NCBI GenBank assembly: GCA_003133325.1
Contig: PKXA01000111.1
Coordinates: 62,001 to 126,000, forward strand
Length of the DNA: 64,000 nt
Origin: Acidimicrobiaceae bacterium
GTDB lineage: Bacteria; Actinomycetota; Acidimicrobiia; Acidimicrobiales; RAAP-2
Reading direction: 5' to 3'
The notes beneath the pieces are model-generated. The model searched no databases. It saw only the letters and a list, made by a program, of their open reading frames with translations, and was not told the DNA's origin. Shown here piece after piece: positions 29,809 through 40,293 of this stretch. The translations under genes were made by a program, and so were the position numbers. Each line of letters starts with the position of its first letter. Position 1 is the first letter of the stretch.

Positions 29809-30111
29809 ATGTTGAAAGCCGGTCTTCGTCTGGCCTGTCCGCGCTGCACGACCGAGGTGGTGGTCGTCCGGGCCTCCGCCGACGACGTGATGCTCACCTG
29901 TAGCGAAAGCGTCCTGGTCAGCGTGGACTCAGCGCGGGAGGGGACCGGCCATCCGACCATCGGGTCCGACGGCATGCTCCTGGGCAAGCGCTATGTCGAT
30001 GAGCCCGCCGACCTCGAGTTGCTCTGCACCAAGGCCGGGCCCGGGGCGCTGGCGTGTGACGGTCGGGTGCTGGGGATCAGAGGCGCCAAACCCCTGCCAT
30101 CCTCGGACTGA
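29809..30111 (+). CDS. Small conserved-type hypothetical protein with CPxC knuckle
   Basis: MLKAGLRLACPRCTTEVVVVRASADDVMLTC...; immediately preceded by TAACAT -10-like element. Confidence 0.7.
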   Translation: MLKAGLRLACPRCTTEVVVVRASADDVMLTCSESVLVSVDSAREGTGHPTIGSDGMLLGKRYVDEPADLELLCTKAGPGALACDGRVLGIRGAKPLPSSD

Positions 30112-30121
30112 GGTCGCCTCG

Positions 30122-31654
30122 GTGGACCTGAACCTGCTTCTCGACATGGCCGTGACCGGCTATGGGAACAGAACAGCCGTGAGTGAGGGCGGAGACGCGC
30201 TCACCTATGCCGAGCTGGGCCGGGCGGCGGACCTCGGGGCCCGATTGGTCCGCCGGATCGGCGCCGACGCGGTCATCTTCGTCGGACCCAGTCACCCGGC
30301 CTATCCGGCCGCGCTGTTCGCCTCGGCTGCGGCCGGCGTGCCCTTCATCCCGCTCAACTACCGGTTGGGTCGCGAACAGCTCCAAGGTCTGATGGCTGCC
30401 CACCCCAAGGCCCTTGTGGTGAGCGACGAACCTTGGATCGGTGAGGAGATGCCCGAGAGGGCGAGATCCCTCCGCGGCTATCTCGCCACCCTCCGGGATG
30501 ACCGTCCCTCCCCCGACGAGCCCGACGTCGTGCCGCTGTCACCGGGCCAATCCGACGATGTGGCGGTGGTGCTGCACACCAGTGGGACGTCGGGGACACC
30601 CAAGGCCGCCCTCCTGCGTCACCGGAACCTGGCTTCCTATGTCTTCACCACCGTCGAGTTCGCCAACGCCTCCGATGAGGAGGCCGCGTTGGTGACGGTT
30701 CCGACCTACCACATCGCCGGGCTCGCCAACCTGGTGTCCAACCTCTACGCCGGTCGTCGGATCGTCTATCTCGAAGCCTTCGATCCCCAGGGTTGGCTCG
30801 AGACGATCCGGTCGGAGGGGATCACCCAGGCCATGGTGGTCCCGACCATGTTGGCCCGGGTCGTCCGGTTCCTCGATGGTGCCGATGCCAGCGTGCCCAC
30901 CCTACGGACCCTCGCCTACGGCGGGTCCCGCATGCCCATTCCGGTGCTCGAGGAAGCGCTGGCCCGCTTCGCCGACACCGATTTTGTCAATGCCTACGGT
31001 CTCACCGAGACCAGCTCCACCATCGCCCTGCTCGGCCCCGACGATCACCGGGCTGCGCTGACCTCGAACGAACCGGGAGCCCGCGCCCGGTTGGGCTCCG
31101 TCGGGCGGGTGATACCCAGCGTGGAAGTTGAGGTGCGCGACGACGACGGCGCGCCGACTGCCGGGCAGGTACCGGGCCTGATATTCCTGCGCGGCGATCA
31201 GGTGTCGGGGGAGTACGCGGGGGAATCGGCCCTCGACGTCGATGGATGGTTCCCCACCGGTGACCGTGGATGGTTGGATGACGAGGGGTACCTCTTCATC
31301 GAGGGTCGAGCCGACGACACCATCATCAGAGGCGGCGAAAATGTCTCACCGGCGGAAATCGAGGACGTGCTGATGGCGCACCCGGCCGTCGCCGATGCAG
31401 CGGTGGTGGGCCTCTCCGACGACGAGTGGGGTCAGCGCATTGCCGCCGTGGTGACGATCGACGGAGACGGTGACGCCGTCACCCCGGCCGTCCTCCGCGA
31501 ATGGGTGCGTGATCACTTGCGCTCGTCCAAGACGCCCGATCTGGTGGCCTTCTGGCCCGAGCTGCCCCGCACCGCCACGGGAAAATTGCTACGCCGCCAG
31601 ATCTTGGAGGAACTGTCGTCGACTCTGTCGACCGAGAATCCGGCAACGTCGTAA
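30122..31654 (+). CDS. Acyl-CoA synthetase (fatty-acid-CoA ligase-like)
   Basis: LHTSGTSGTPKAALLRH, YGLTETSST, GDRGWLDDEGYLFIEGRADDTIIRGGENVSPAEIE. Confidence 0.92.
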   Translation: MDLNLLLDMAVTGYGNRTAVSEGGDALTYAELGRAADLGARLVRRIGADAVIFVGPSHPAYPAALFASAAAGVPFIPLNYRLGREQLQGLMAAHPKALVVSDEPWIGEEMPERARSLRGYLATLRDDRPSPDEPDVVPLSPGQSDDVAVVLHTSGTSGTPKAALLRHRNLASYVFTTVEFANASDEEAALVTVPTYHIAGLANLVSNLYAGRRIVYLEAFDPQGWLETIRSEGITQAMVVPTMLARVVRFLDGADASVPTLRTLAYGGSRMPIPVLEEALARFADTDFVNAYGLTETSSTIALLGPDDHRAALTSNEPGARARLGSVGRVIPSVEVEVRDDDGAPTAGQVPGLIFLRGDQVSGEYAGESALDVDGWFPTGDRGWLDDEGYLFIEGRADDTIIRGGENVSPAEIEDVLMAHPAVADAAVVGLSDDEWGQRIAAVVTIDGDGDAVTPAVLREWVRDHLRSSKTPDLVAFWPELPRTATGKLLRRQILEELSSTLSTENPATS

Positions 31655-31677
31655 GGGCGACCGGTATCGTAGCCAGG

Positions 31678-32316
31678 GTGTCCGCTCTCCCCGACGACGT
31701 TGTCCCTGTGGCCGTGGTGCCGACCCCCGGGGCAGAGGCCGAGCGTGCCCAGCTCATGGACGCGGCATTGAAGGTGATGCGCCGGAACGGCTTTCAGGGC
31801 GCCAGCGTGCAGGACATCCTCGATCATGCCGGACTCTCGACCCGCGCCTTCTATAGGCAGTTCCAGTCCAAGGACGATCTCTTGTTGGCCATGTTCCGCA
31901 CGGCGTCCGGGCCTGACGTGGCCCAGGTGGCCCGATCGGTGGAGGAGTCATCGGAGCCGATCGATGCCGTCCATCGGTGGATCGACGAGATATTGGCCAT
32001 CGCCTACGACCGGAAGCGGATCCAACGACTCGTCATGTTCAGCGTGGTGGCCCGCCAGACCGTCGGCTACGACCGGGAAGAGGCGTCACTTCGCGACGGG
32101 TTGATCTTCCCCCTGCTGCAGGCACTCCTCCGGGGCTCGGCCGACGGGTCGTTCCCCGCCACCGACCCCCTTCCCGATGCCCACGCCATCTTCGATCTGG
32201 TGTGGAGCCTGGCCAGTCCCCATGTGCGCCGGCTGCGACCGATGGATCGCGACGAAGCGAGGTCGCACGTCCTCCGCTTCTGCCTGCCGGCACTCGGGGC
32301 CGAGCGGGCAGGCTAG
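31678..32316 (+). CDS. TetR/AcrR family transcriptional regulator
   Basis: RAQLMDAALKVMRRNGFQGASVQDILDHAGLSTRAFYRQFQSKDDLLLAMF. Confidence 0.93.
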   Translation: MSALPDDVVPVAVVPTPGAEAERAQLMDAALKVMRRNGFQGASVQDILDHAGLSTRAFYRQFQSKDDLLLAMFRTASGPDVAQVARSVEESSEPIDAVHRWIDEILAIAYDRKRIQRLVMFSVVARQTVGYDREEASLRDGLIFPLLQALLRGSADGSFPATDPLPDAHAIFDLVWSLASPHVRRLRPMDRDEARSHVLRFCLPALGAERAG

Positions 32317-32319
32317 GAG

Positions 32320-33267
32320 GTGGCGAGGTCCGGACAGGGGGTCGAGGTCGGCATCTTCGTACCCCAGGTGGGGTTCGGCCGCGACGACATCCTCCTCCGG
32401 GCCTCCATGGCCGAGGACCTGGGCATCCATTCGGTGTGGTTCTACGATCACCTCTACAGTCCCGGGCTCCCCGACCTCGACTCGTTGGAAGCGTGGACCC
32501 TGGCCAGCTACGTCCTGGCCCGGACCGAGCGGCTGCGAGTGGGCCACCTGGTGCTCTGCAGCAACTTCAGGCACCCGGCCCTGTTGGCCAAAATGGCCAC
32601 TACCCTCGATGTCCTGTCCCAAGGCCGGGTGGAAATCGGCCTGGGAAGCGGGTCGGTGGCTCTGGAGCATCACCAGGCCGGCCTCCCGTGGGGAACGGCC
32701 GCCCAACGCTCCGAGCGCCTTGGCGAAACGCTCGAAATCGTGTCCCGGATGTTGTCACAAGAGGTCACGTCCTTCGAGGGCCACCACTACCAGGTGTCCG
32801 AACTGCCCAACCGACCCGGACCGATTCAGCGCCCGAGACCGCCCATTCACGTGGGTGGGATCGGCCCGCGTCGCACCCTTCCCCTGGTGGCCCGTTACGC
32901 CGATGTGTGGAGCATCCCGACCTACGGCCTGGCCGACTGGGAGGCCAGCCAGGTGCTCCTCGATGCAGAGTGCACCAGGATCGCCCGGGACCCGGACACC
33001 ATCCGACGGTCACACCAGGCCGTGCTGGTCCTGGTGCCCGACGCGTCGGGGCTCGACGAGGCCAGGGAACGGGCCGCCCGCCGGTACGGAGGACCGGGAT
33101 GGGGGGTGGCCGAAGGGGGGTATGTGGGTACCCCGGCCATGGTCATCGAGCGGATGGCGCAGGCGGTCGAGAAGGGCATCTCCATGTTCATCTTCTTCGC
33201 CCACGATCGGGGTGAGCCGGCGACGCTCGAGTTGTTGGCCCACGAGGTCATGCCCGCCTTCGCCTGA
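32320..33267 (+). CDS. LLM-class flavin-dependent (F420-type) oxidoreductase
   Basis: VGIFVPQVGFGRDDILLRASMAEDLGIHSVWFYDHLY, LDVLSQGRVEIGLGSG, RPRPPIHVGGIGPRRTL. Confidence 0.9.
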   Translation: MARSGQGVEVGIFVPQVGFGRDDILLRASMAEDLGIHSVWFYDHLYSPGLPDLDSLEAWTLASYVLARTERLRVGHLVLCSNFRHPALLAKMATTLDVLSQGRVEIGLGSGSVALEHHQAGLPWGTAAQRSERLGETLEIVSRMLSQEVTSFEGHHYQVSELPNRPGPIQRPRPPIHVGGIGPRRTLPLVARYADVWSIPTYGLADWEASQVLLDAECTRIARDPDTIRRSHQAVLVLVPDASGLDEARERAARRYGGPGWGVAEGGYVGTPAMVIERMAQAVEKGISMFIFFAHDRGEPATLELLAHEVMPAFA

Positions 33268-33359
33268 GGTCCGCCCGGTCGAACTTCGCGTCGGCATCGG
33301 GCCGGGGTGGAGGTGGAGTTGGAGGTGGTGTGTGGCAGAAGCAGGCTTAGGATGACGCG

Positions 33360-33551
33360 GTGAACATCACGTTGGATACCGGCCGGTGCACGGGCCACGG
33401 CCGGTGCTACTCATTGGCAGAGGATCTCTTTGACTGCGATGACCGCGGCTACGGCACGGTCATCCACCCTGAGGTGCCGGTGGGGCTCGAAGCACAGGCC
33501 CGTATGGCTGCCGCCAACTGTCCGGAGACGGCCATCACCATCGAGAGCTGA
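33360..33551 (+). CDS. Ferredoxin, 3Fe-4S type
   Basis: MNITLDTGRCTGHGRCYSLAEDLFDCDDRGYG...ANCPETAI (CxxHxxC...CP). Confidence 0.9.
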   Translation: MNITLDTGRCTGHGRCYSLAEDLFDCDDRGYGTVIHPEVPVGLEAQARMAAANCPETAITIES

Positions 33552-33659
33552 GCGGTGCCGACCACCGAAAACGGGATTGTCGGGGGAGCTGATGGTGGTC
33601 TAACCTGACCGATCGAGCCGGCACGGGCGCCGAGCCGCAGTGGGCGACCTAGGGGGGCC

Positions 33660-34862
33660 GTGGACATCGATGGTGCAGTGACCCTGATGCCGAATCGGTC
33701 CGGACCGCAGAGCCCGCCCCCGGCGCAGGTGGCACCGGACGGGCTCGATCAGTTCCGCGCCTCACTGACCAACTGGCTCAGCGCCAACCTCACCCCGGAG
33801 GTGGTGGCGTCCGGTCGTGGCGGCCTGGTGGTCGCCGAAACCATCGAGATCCTGAGGGCATGGAACCGCACCCTGGCCGATGCGGGGTGGGCGGCGATCT
33901 CATGGCCCGTCGAGTATGGCGGCCGCGACGCCACAGTTGGCGAGCAGTTGGCGTTCCATGAGGTGATGACCGAGGCTCAGGCCCCGGGCCCGGTGAACTC
34001 CATCGGCGTGGCCAACATTGCTCCCGCCATCTTGGCCTTCGGCACTTCCGAGCAAAAGGACAGGTATCTGGCACCCATGCTCCGAGGCGACGAGATCTGG
34101 TGCCAGGGCATGTCCGAGCCCGATGCCGGTTCCGACCTTGCCTCACTGAAGACCAGTGCCGTTGCCGACGATGGCGGGTTCGTCGTCAACGGGCAGAAGA
34201 CTTGGAACAGCCTCGGACAGTTCGCCGACTGGTGTCAGCTCTATGTACGTACCGACCCATCGGTCCCCAAGCACAAGGGCATCACGTGCCTTTTGGTCGA
34301 TATGAGATCCGCCGGCGTCGAGGTGAGACCGGTGCGGACCATGGCCGGTGATTCGAGCTTCTCCGAGATCTTCCTCACCGATGTGTGGGTGCCGAACACT
34401 GCGCTTCTCGGATCGATCCACCAGGGTTGGCGGGTGGCGATGACCACCCTCAGCCACGAGCGGGCCGGGGTGGCCCGCCTCCATCTGGGACTGACCGCCA
34501 GGTTCAACGAGCTGTTGGACGATGCCCGTTCGGCGGGGGTGGTGGCGACCCCCGTGCAGCGCGACCGGTTGGCCCGGCTCTTTGCCTACATCTCCGCCAT
34601 GCGGTGGATGACGACCCGTGAGTTGGCGGCGATCGGCGGCGGTGGCCAGGCGTCCCCGGCCAGGGGGAGCGTGGCCAAGCTCATGTGGGCCCAGGCGACC
34701 CAGGAGCTGGCCGGCCTGGCCGTGGACCTGCTCGGGACCGGTGCGCTGGCCGGCCCGTGGACGAAGAATCTGGCGGCAGCACCGGCGGTGTCGATCGCCG
34801 GCGGTACCAGCGAGATCAACCGGAACATCGTGGCGGAGCAAGGCCTGGGGCTACCCCGGTGA
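33660..34862 (+). CDS. Acyl-CoA dehydrogenase
   Basis: WCQGMSEPDAGSDLASLKTSA, SIAGGTSEINRNIVAEQGLGLPR. Confidence 0.93.
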   Translation: MDIDGAVTLMPNRSGPQSPPPAQVAPDGLDQFRASLTNWLSANLTPEVVASGRGGLVVAETIEILRAWNRTLADAGWAAISWPVEYGGRDATVGEQLAFHEVMTEAQAPGPVNSIGVANIAPAILAFGTSEQKDRYLAPMLRGDEIWCQGMSEPDAGSDLASLKTSAVADDGGFVVNGQKTWNSLGQFADWCQLYVRTDPSVPKHKGITCLLVDMRSAGVEVRPVRTMAGDSSFSEIFLTDVWVPNTALLGSIHQGWRVAMTTLSHERAGVARLHLGLTARFNELLDDARSAGVVATPVQRDRLARLFAYISAMRWMTTRELAAIGGGGQASPARGSVAKLMWAQATQELAGLAVDLLGTGALAGPWTKNLAAAPAVSIAGGTSEINRNIVAEQGLGLPR

Positions 34863-34949
34863 GCGAGGTGTTCGCCGGGGACCTGTGCTGTCACCGATCC
34901 GCCCGGTTCGCCAGCTACGACCTGCAGGCCGATGAAAGAGAGGGACACC

Positions 34950-35774
34950 ATGACATCAGTGTGGGATTACGAGGGCAGACGAGTCATTGTCAGTGGCGGC
35001 GGGGGTGCCGGCATGGGTGCGGCGACCGTCCGGGAGTTGGGCCAACTCGGCGCCGAGATCCACGTCATCGACCTGAAGGAACCGCCGGTGGACGTGGCCA
35101 GCTACCAGTGCGTGGACCTGCGTGACCCCGATGCCATCGCCGGCGCCGTCGAGATGGTCGGGGGAACGATCGATGCATTGTTCAACTGCGCCGGTCTCCC
35201 CGGGGGACGGTTCTCCGATTACGACACCATGCTGGTGAACTTCGCGGCCATGCGACATCTGACCGATCTGGTGGTGCCGCACATGGGGGAGGGAGCGGCC
35301 ATTGCCAATATCTCTTCGGGCGCGGGCGCGGCGTGGATGACCAACATCGCCAAGTGGATGCCCTTGGTCACCTGCGACGGCTTTGCCGCGACGTCCCGTT
35401 GGCTGAAGGACCATCCCGAGGAGATCGCAAGTGGGTACTCGCCCTCCAAGGAGGCCATCATCGTCTGGACGATCTGGCGGTCGTTCGAGTTGGGCAAGTC
35501 GGGGATCCGCATCAACTGCACCAGTCCCGGACCGACCGATACCCCGATGATGCCGGACTTCGAGGAGCAGGTGGGCAAGGCCTTCATGGACAACTATCCG
35601 ATCCCGTTGGGACACCGGGCCACGCCCGAGGAGCAGGCCTACCCGCTCATCTTCCTGAACTCGCGGGCGGCTTCAGCCATCACCGGCGAGAACATCCTCA
35701 CCGATGGGGGCACCATGGGAGCCATGACGGTGGGCACCATGGACATATCGGCGTTCGGGGCCTTCCCCGAATGA
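34950..35774 (+). CDS. SDR-family NAD(P)-dependent oxidoreductase
   Basis: RVIVSGGGGAGMGAATVRELGQLGAEIHVIDL, GYSPSKEAI, INCTSPGPTDTPMM. Confidence 0.9.
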   Translation: MTSVWDYEGRRVIVSGGGGAGMGAATVRELGQLGAEIHVIDLKEPPVDVASYQCVDLRDPDAIAGAVEMVGGTIDALFNCAGLPGGRFSDYDTMLVNFAAMRHLTDLVVPHMGEGAAIANISSGAGAAWMTNIAKWMPLVTCDGFAATSRWLKDHPEEIASGYSPSKEAIIVWTIWRSFELGKSGIRINCTSPGPTDTPMMPDFEEQVGKAFMDNYPIPLGHRATPEEQAYPLIFLNSRAASAITGENILTDGGTMGAMTVGTMDISAFGAFPE

Positions 35775-36628
35775 ACGAGATTCCCGAGGCGTTTCGCCTC
35801 GAGCAGGTGGGGGAGCACCGGTTCCGGGCATCGAGCATCGGTGACCCGACGGTGCACGACGTGGTATTCGGTGGCCAGATCATGGCGCAGATGATCCTCG
35901 CAGCCGGCTTGGGCTCGGCGGGCAAGGACGTCACGTCCATCCACACCATCTTCGCCCGCAGTGCCAGCCTTTCGGTGCCCATCGATATCGAGGTGGACGT
36001 GATGCACGATGGGCGCACCCTCGGCAGTGAGACGGTCACCGTGCGCCAGGGGGACCGGTTGTGTGCCCGTGGGCTCGTCCTCCGGCACGCCGAGGAGCCC
36101 GATCTCATCCGTCACCAGCCCCCCATGCCCGAGGTCGACGGCCCCGACATGGCCCCGGCCACCGGGCAGGACATGCTGGTGGCCCCGGGGACCGAACTTC
36201 GGGTGGTCGGAGGTGTGAACACCTGGGACCCAGAGTCTCCGGTGGGTGCTGCCGAGCTGTTCGTCTGGATCCGGCTCCCGGCCGGCCTCGGCGACTTCAC
36301 CCTCACCCAGGCCATGTTGGCCTACGCCACCGACGGGTTTCTCATCGGCACGGCCATGCGTCCCCATGCCGGCATCGGTCAGAATATGGCCCACCGTTCC
36401 ATTGCCACCGGCGTGGTATCGCACACTCTTACCTTCCACGACCGCTTCGAGGCCGGAGTGTGGCTGCTGATGGCCCATGAGGGCGCCTATGCCGGACGAG
36501 GCCGAAGTTATGGAAGGGCTCACGTCTTCACCGAGGACGGCAGGGCGGTGGCGTCGTTCGTCCAGGAGAGCCTCATCCGCGCTGCCCACCCAGAGGGAAG
36601 CACATCCACCACAGGGAGAAGGAATTGA
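35771..36628 (+). CDS. Acyl-CoA thioesterase II (TesB-like)
   Basis: RFRASSIGDPTVHDVVFGGQIMAQMILAA..., ATDGFLIGTAMRPH double hot-dog motifs; ATGA overlap with SDR. Confidence 0.87.
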   Translation: MNEIPEAFRLEQVGEHRFRASSIGDPTVHDVVFGGQIMAQMILAAGLGSAGKDVTSIHTIFARSASLSVPIDIEVDVMHDGRTLGSETVTVRQGDRLCARGLVLRHAEEPDLIRHQPPMPEVDGPDMAPATGQDMLVAPGTELRVVGGVNTWDPESPVGAAELFVWIRLPAGLGDFTLTQAMLAYATDGFLIGTAMRPHAGIGQNMAHRSIATGVVSHTLTFHDRFEAGVWLLMAHEGAYAGRGRSYGRAHVFTEDGRAVASFVQESLIRAAHPEGSTSTTGRRN

Positions 36629-38130
36629 TGACGAATCAGAACGACACGCCGGCCGGACCCACCGGAGAGACCCGGATGCTCATCGACGGCGAGCTGGTTC
36701 CGGCCGCCTCGGGCAAGCAATTCGACAATGTCAATCCGGCCACCGAGGGCGTGCTCGGTCAGGTGGCCGACGCCGGTCACGAGGACATGGACCGTGCCAT
36801 CGGAAGCGCCCGCCGGGCCTTTGACGAGACGGGCTGGGCCACCGACAAGAAGTTCCGCCAGCGGTGCCTGGCTCAACTGCAGGATGCACTCGAAGAGGAA
36901 CACGAGTTGCTCCGGGCCGAGCTGGTGGCCGAAGTGGGGACCCCTGTGCTTCTGACCTACGGACCTCAACTCGACGCTCCCCTGGCCGAGGGCCTGACAT
37001 GGCCGGCCCGGTTCATCGACGAGTTCCCCTGGGAGCGCGACCTTCCTGAGGGGACGGCGTTCGGCACCCGTAGCTGGCGCAAGGTGGTCAAGGAGGCGGC
37101 CGGGGTGGTGGCGGCCATCGTGCCGTGGAACTACCCCTTCGAGGTGACCATCAACAAGCTGGGCCAAGCGTTGGCCACCGGCAACTCGGTGATCCTGAAG
37201 GCGGCCCCCCTCACGCCGTGGAACGCTACCCGCATCGGTCGGCTGGTGGCGGAGAAGACCGACATCCCGGCCGGGATCCTTCAGGTGGTGACCACATCGG
37301 ACAACACGGTGGCCGAGGACCTCGTCACCGACCCACGGGTCGATCTGGTGTCCTTCACCGGTTCCACCGCGGTGGGCCGGCGCATCATGGAGAAAGGGGC
37401 ACCCACCCTGAAGCGGCTGTTCCTCGAGCTCGGGGGCAAGTCGGCCGACATCGTGTTGGAGGACGCCGACTTCGCCGCCAAGCTGTCCATGGCCTGGACG
37501 GTGTGCGTCCACGGCGGGCAGGGATGCGTGATGCTCACCCGGATGCTGCTGCCGCGGTCCCGGTACGACGAGGGAATTGCCGCCATGGAAGAGGGATTTC
37601 GGACCATGGCCTACGGGGACCCGACCGATGCGTCCAACCTGCAGGGGCCGCAGATCAGCGCTGCCCAACGCCAGCGGGTGCTGGACCTCATCGAGTCCGG
37701 CGTGGACGAGGGAGCTCGGGTGGTGGTGGGTGGTGGGCGTCCGGCCCACCTGGACAAGGGGTTCTATGTGGAGCCGACCCTGATCGCCGACGTCGACAAT
37801 TCGATGAGAATCGCCCAGGAGGAGATATTCGGGCCCGTCCTGGTGGTGGTGCCTTTCGAGGACGACGACGACGCAGTCCGCATTGCCAATGAGAATCAGT
37901 ATGGGCTCGGTTGTGGTGTGACCTCCGGCTCGGAGGAACGGGCACTGTCGGTGGCGAGAAGGATCCGGGCCGGAACCGCCTCGGTGAACGGGGGGGTGTG
38001 GTACGGAGCCGATGCCCCCTTCGGTGGCTACAAGGCCAGTGGCGTCGGCAGGCAGAACGGGCTGGAGGGATTCGAGCAGTACACGGAGACCAAAACGATC
38101 GCCGGCGGGTTGCCACCACTATCCCAATAG
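36628..38130 (+). CDS. Aldehyde dehydrogenase family protein
   Basis: AAIVPWNYPFEVTINKLGQALATGN, FTGSTAVGRRIM, LELGGKSADIVLEDAD, GQGCVMLTR. Confidence 0.93.
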   Translation: MTNQNDTPAGPTGETRMLIDGELVPAASGKQFDNVNPATEGVLGQVADAGHEDMDRAIGSARRAFDETGWATDKKFRQRCLAQLQDALEEEHELLRAELVAEVGTPVLLTYGPQLDAPLAEGLTWPARFIDEFPWERDLPEGTAFGTRSWRKVVKEAAGVVAAIVPWNYPFEVTINKLGQALATGNSVILKAAPLTPWNATRIGRLVAEKTDIPAGILQVVTTSDNTVAEDLVTDPRVDLVSFTGSTAVGRRIMEKGAPTLKRLFLELGGKSADIVLEDADFAAKLSMAWTVCVHGGQGCVMLTRMLLPRSRYDEGIAAMEEGFRTMAYGDPTDASNLQGPQISAAQRQRVLDLIESGVDEGARVVVGGGRPAHLDKGFYVEPTLIADVDNSMRIAQEEIFGPVLVVVPFEDDDDAVRIANENQYGLGCGVTSGSEERALSVARRIRAGTASVNGGVWYGADAPFGGYKASGVGRQNGLEGFEQYTETKTIAGGLPPLSQ

Positions 38131-38185
38131 TTCGTACCAGGACCGTGAGGTCGTCGAAGCGTCCGCCGTCGAAAAGGAGAACACA

Positions 38186-39403
38186 GTGAAGGGCATCATG
38201 AGCGGTATCCGAGTGGTCGAGGTGGCGGCATGGACCTACGTGCCGATAGCCGGGGCGGTCCTGGCCGAGTGGGGTGCCGATGTCATCAAGATCGAGCACC
38301 CCGAGGTCGGTGACCCCCAACGAGGCCTGGTGAACTCCGGGCTGGTCCCCAGCGGGCCGGGCGGGGTCAACCACATGATGGAGCTGCCCAACCGGGGGAA
38401 GCGCAGTGTCGGCCTCAATCTGAAGACCGAAGAAGGTCACGCCCTCCTCCTCAAGTTGGTGGAGAGCGCCGATGTCTTCTTGACCAATTTCCGTCCGCAG
38501 GCCCGCGCCAAACTGAAGATCGACGCGGAGGACATCCGGGCCGTCAACCCCGACATCATTTATGTGCGGGGCTCGGGCAACGGCCAACGCGGGCCGGAGT
38601 CGGAGAGGGGTGGGTATGACAACTGCACCTTCTGGGGACGTGGAGGTTCGGCCGACATCCTCAGTGCCCCCGGGGAGTACCCGACGAGCCAGCCGGGACC
38701 GGGATACGGGGATGTCATCGGAGGCCTGACCATTGCCGGCGGGGTATCGGCGGCCCTCTTCCACCGCCAGCGGACCGGGGAAGCTGTCACCGTCGACAAT
38801 TCGTTGTTGGCCAACGGCATCTGGGCCACCGGGGCGACCGTGTTGGCCGCCGACCTCTTCGGGTTCAGCCGCATGCCACGCGGGGACCGGACCAAGATGC
38901 CGAATCCGCTGGTCAATAACTACAAGACCAAGGACGACCGCTTCCTGTCCCTCATCATGCTCGAATCAGACAGGTTCTGGGCCGACCTGGTCATCAAGAT
39001 CGGTCGACCGGAGTTGGCCGATGATCCCCGCTTCGCGGACTCGGTGGTGCGGGCCCAGAACTGTCAGGAGTGTGTCATCACCCTCGACGAGATCTTCGCC
39101 GGTCGCACCCTTGACGAGTGGAAGCCGATCCTTCTCGAGGTGGAAGGGGTGTGGGCTCCGGTGCAGACGGCCAGCGAGTTGTTGGAGGACCCCCAGGTCC
39201 TCGCCAACGACTACATCCGCGAGGTCACCTCGGCGTCGGGGACGACCTTCCACATGGTGGCGTCACCGCTGCAGTTCAATGAGCAAGCGCCGGACCTCAC
39301 CCGGGCACCCGACCACGGGGAACACACCGACCAGGTCCTCGAGGAGTTGGGCCTGGACATGGACGCCATCCTCGATCTCAAACTGAAGGGGGCCGTGCTC
39401 TGA
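38186..39403 (+). CDS. CaiB/BaiF (family III) CoA transferase
   Basis: IRVVEVAAWTYVPIAGAVLAEWGADVIKIEHPEVGDPQR, NRGKRSVGLNLKTEEG. Confidence 0.93.
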   Translation: MKGIMSGIRVVEVAAWTYVPIAGAVLAEWGADVIKIEHPEVGDPQRGLVNSGLVPSGPGGVNHMMELPNRGKRSVGLNLKTEEGHALLLKLVESADVFLTNFRPQARAKLKIDAEDIRAVNPDIIYVRGSGNGQRGPESERGGYDNCTFWGRGGSADILSAPGEYPTSQPGPGYGDVIGGLTIAGGVSAALFHRQRTGEAVTVDNSLLANGIWATGATVLAADLFGFSRMPRGDRTKMPNPLVNNYKTKDDRFLSLIMLESDRFWADLVIKIGRPELADDPRFADSVVRAQNCQECVITLDEIFAGRTLDEWKPILLEVEGVWAPVQTASELLEDPQVLANDYIREVTSASGTTFHMVASPLQFNEQAPDLTRAPDHGEHTDQVLEELGLDMDAILDLKLKGAVL

Positions 39404-39408
39404 TCAGG

Positions 39409-40224
39409 TCAGCGGAGATGCCAGTCAATTCGTGTGCCCGACGAGAAGCGCTCCTGGCCCTCGGCCAGGGTGGCGGCATCGGTTCCGATGTTGGTGAACA
39501 AGTAGGCGTGATCAAGTGCTTGACGCCGGGTCAGCTCCAGTCCGGTCCACAGGGCCCGAACGGTGCCCTGCACCGCCAGGGCAGGTTGACCGGCGATGGC
39601 GCCGGCCGCCCACGCCGTCCGGGAGTGGAGCTCGGCGGAAGGCACGACTTCGGAGACCAGGCCGACCTGGTGGGCCCGGTTCGCCGACATGCGTTCGTGG
39701 GCACCGAGCAGCGACAGTCGCGCAACCTCCTGGAACGGCATCTTGTGAAGCAGAAAGATGGGTTCGAAGGCGGCAGGCATGCCGTAGGTGACATGCGGGT
39801 CGAAAAAGGTGGCGTGATCGGCGGCAATGATGAAGTCCACTTCGCCGAGGAGGTAGAAGGCCCCTCCGCACGCCATACCGTTGACAGCGGCGATCACCGG
39901 CTTCCAGAGGTCATTGGATTTGGGGCAGACGCTCTTGCCCGGGTCGTCGAAGTCCCAGGGCGTGTTGTAGCCGGGGAGCTTTCCTGGGGGCAGGCCGTCC
40001 ATCGATTCGATCTGACCACGGTCCAGGCCGGTGCAGAATGCCTTCTCACCACTTCCGGTGAGCACCACGCAGCGGACATCGTCGTTCTTCCGAAGCATCG
40101 ACCACAGTTCCCGGAGTTCGATCTGCATCACCGAGTCGAAGGCGTTATAGGCCTCGGGGCGATTGAGGGTGACCCATGCCACGCCGTCTGATTCTTCGTA
40201 GAGGAGGGTCTCTCGTTTGGACAT
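39409..40224 (-). CDS. Enoyl-CoA hydratase/isomerase family protein
   Basis: MSKRETLLYEESDGVAWVTLNRPEAYNAFDSVMQIELRELW..., ACGGAFYLLGEVDFIIAADHATFFDPHV. Confidence 0.92.
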   Translation of the reverse strand: MSKRETLLYEESDGVAWVTLNRPEAYNAFDSVMQIELRELWSMLRKNDDVRCVVLTGSGEKAFCTGLDRGQIESMDGLPPGKLPGYNTPWDFDDPGKSVCPKSNDLWKPVIAAVNGMACGGAFYLLGEVDFIIAADHATFFDPHVTYGMPAAFEPIFLLHKMPFQEVARLSLLGAHERMSANRAHQVGLVSEVVPSAELHSRTAWAAGAIAGQPALAVQGTVRALWTGLELTRRQALDHAYLFTNIGTDAATLAEGQERFSSGTRIDWHLR

Positions 40225-40293
40225 GGCCGCGATGCTATCCGTGGCCGATCGAGGGGCTGTCGTTCCGGCCCCCGGAAGAAGGGATGGAGCGCC

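Noticed and set aside
39404-39408. Only 5 bp between convergent CoA transferase and enoyl-CoA hydratase genes
   Set aside because: Tight convergent packing is common in compact genomes; no unusual structure present.
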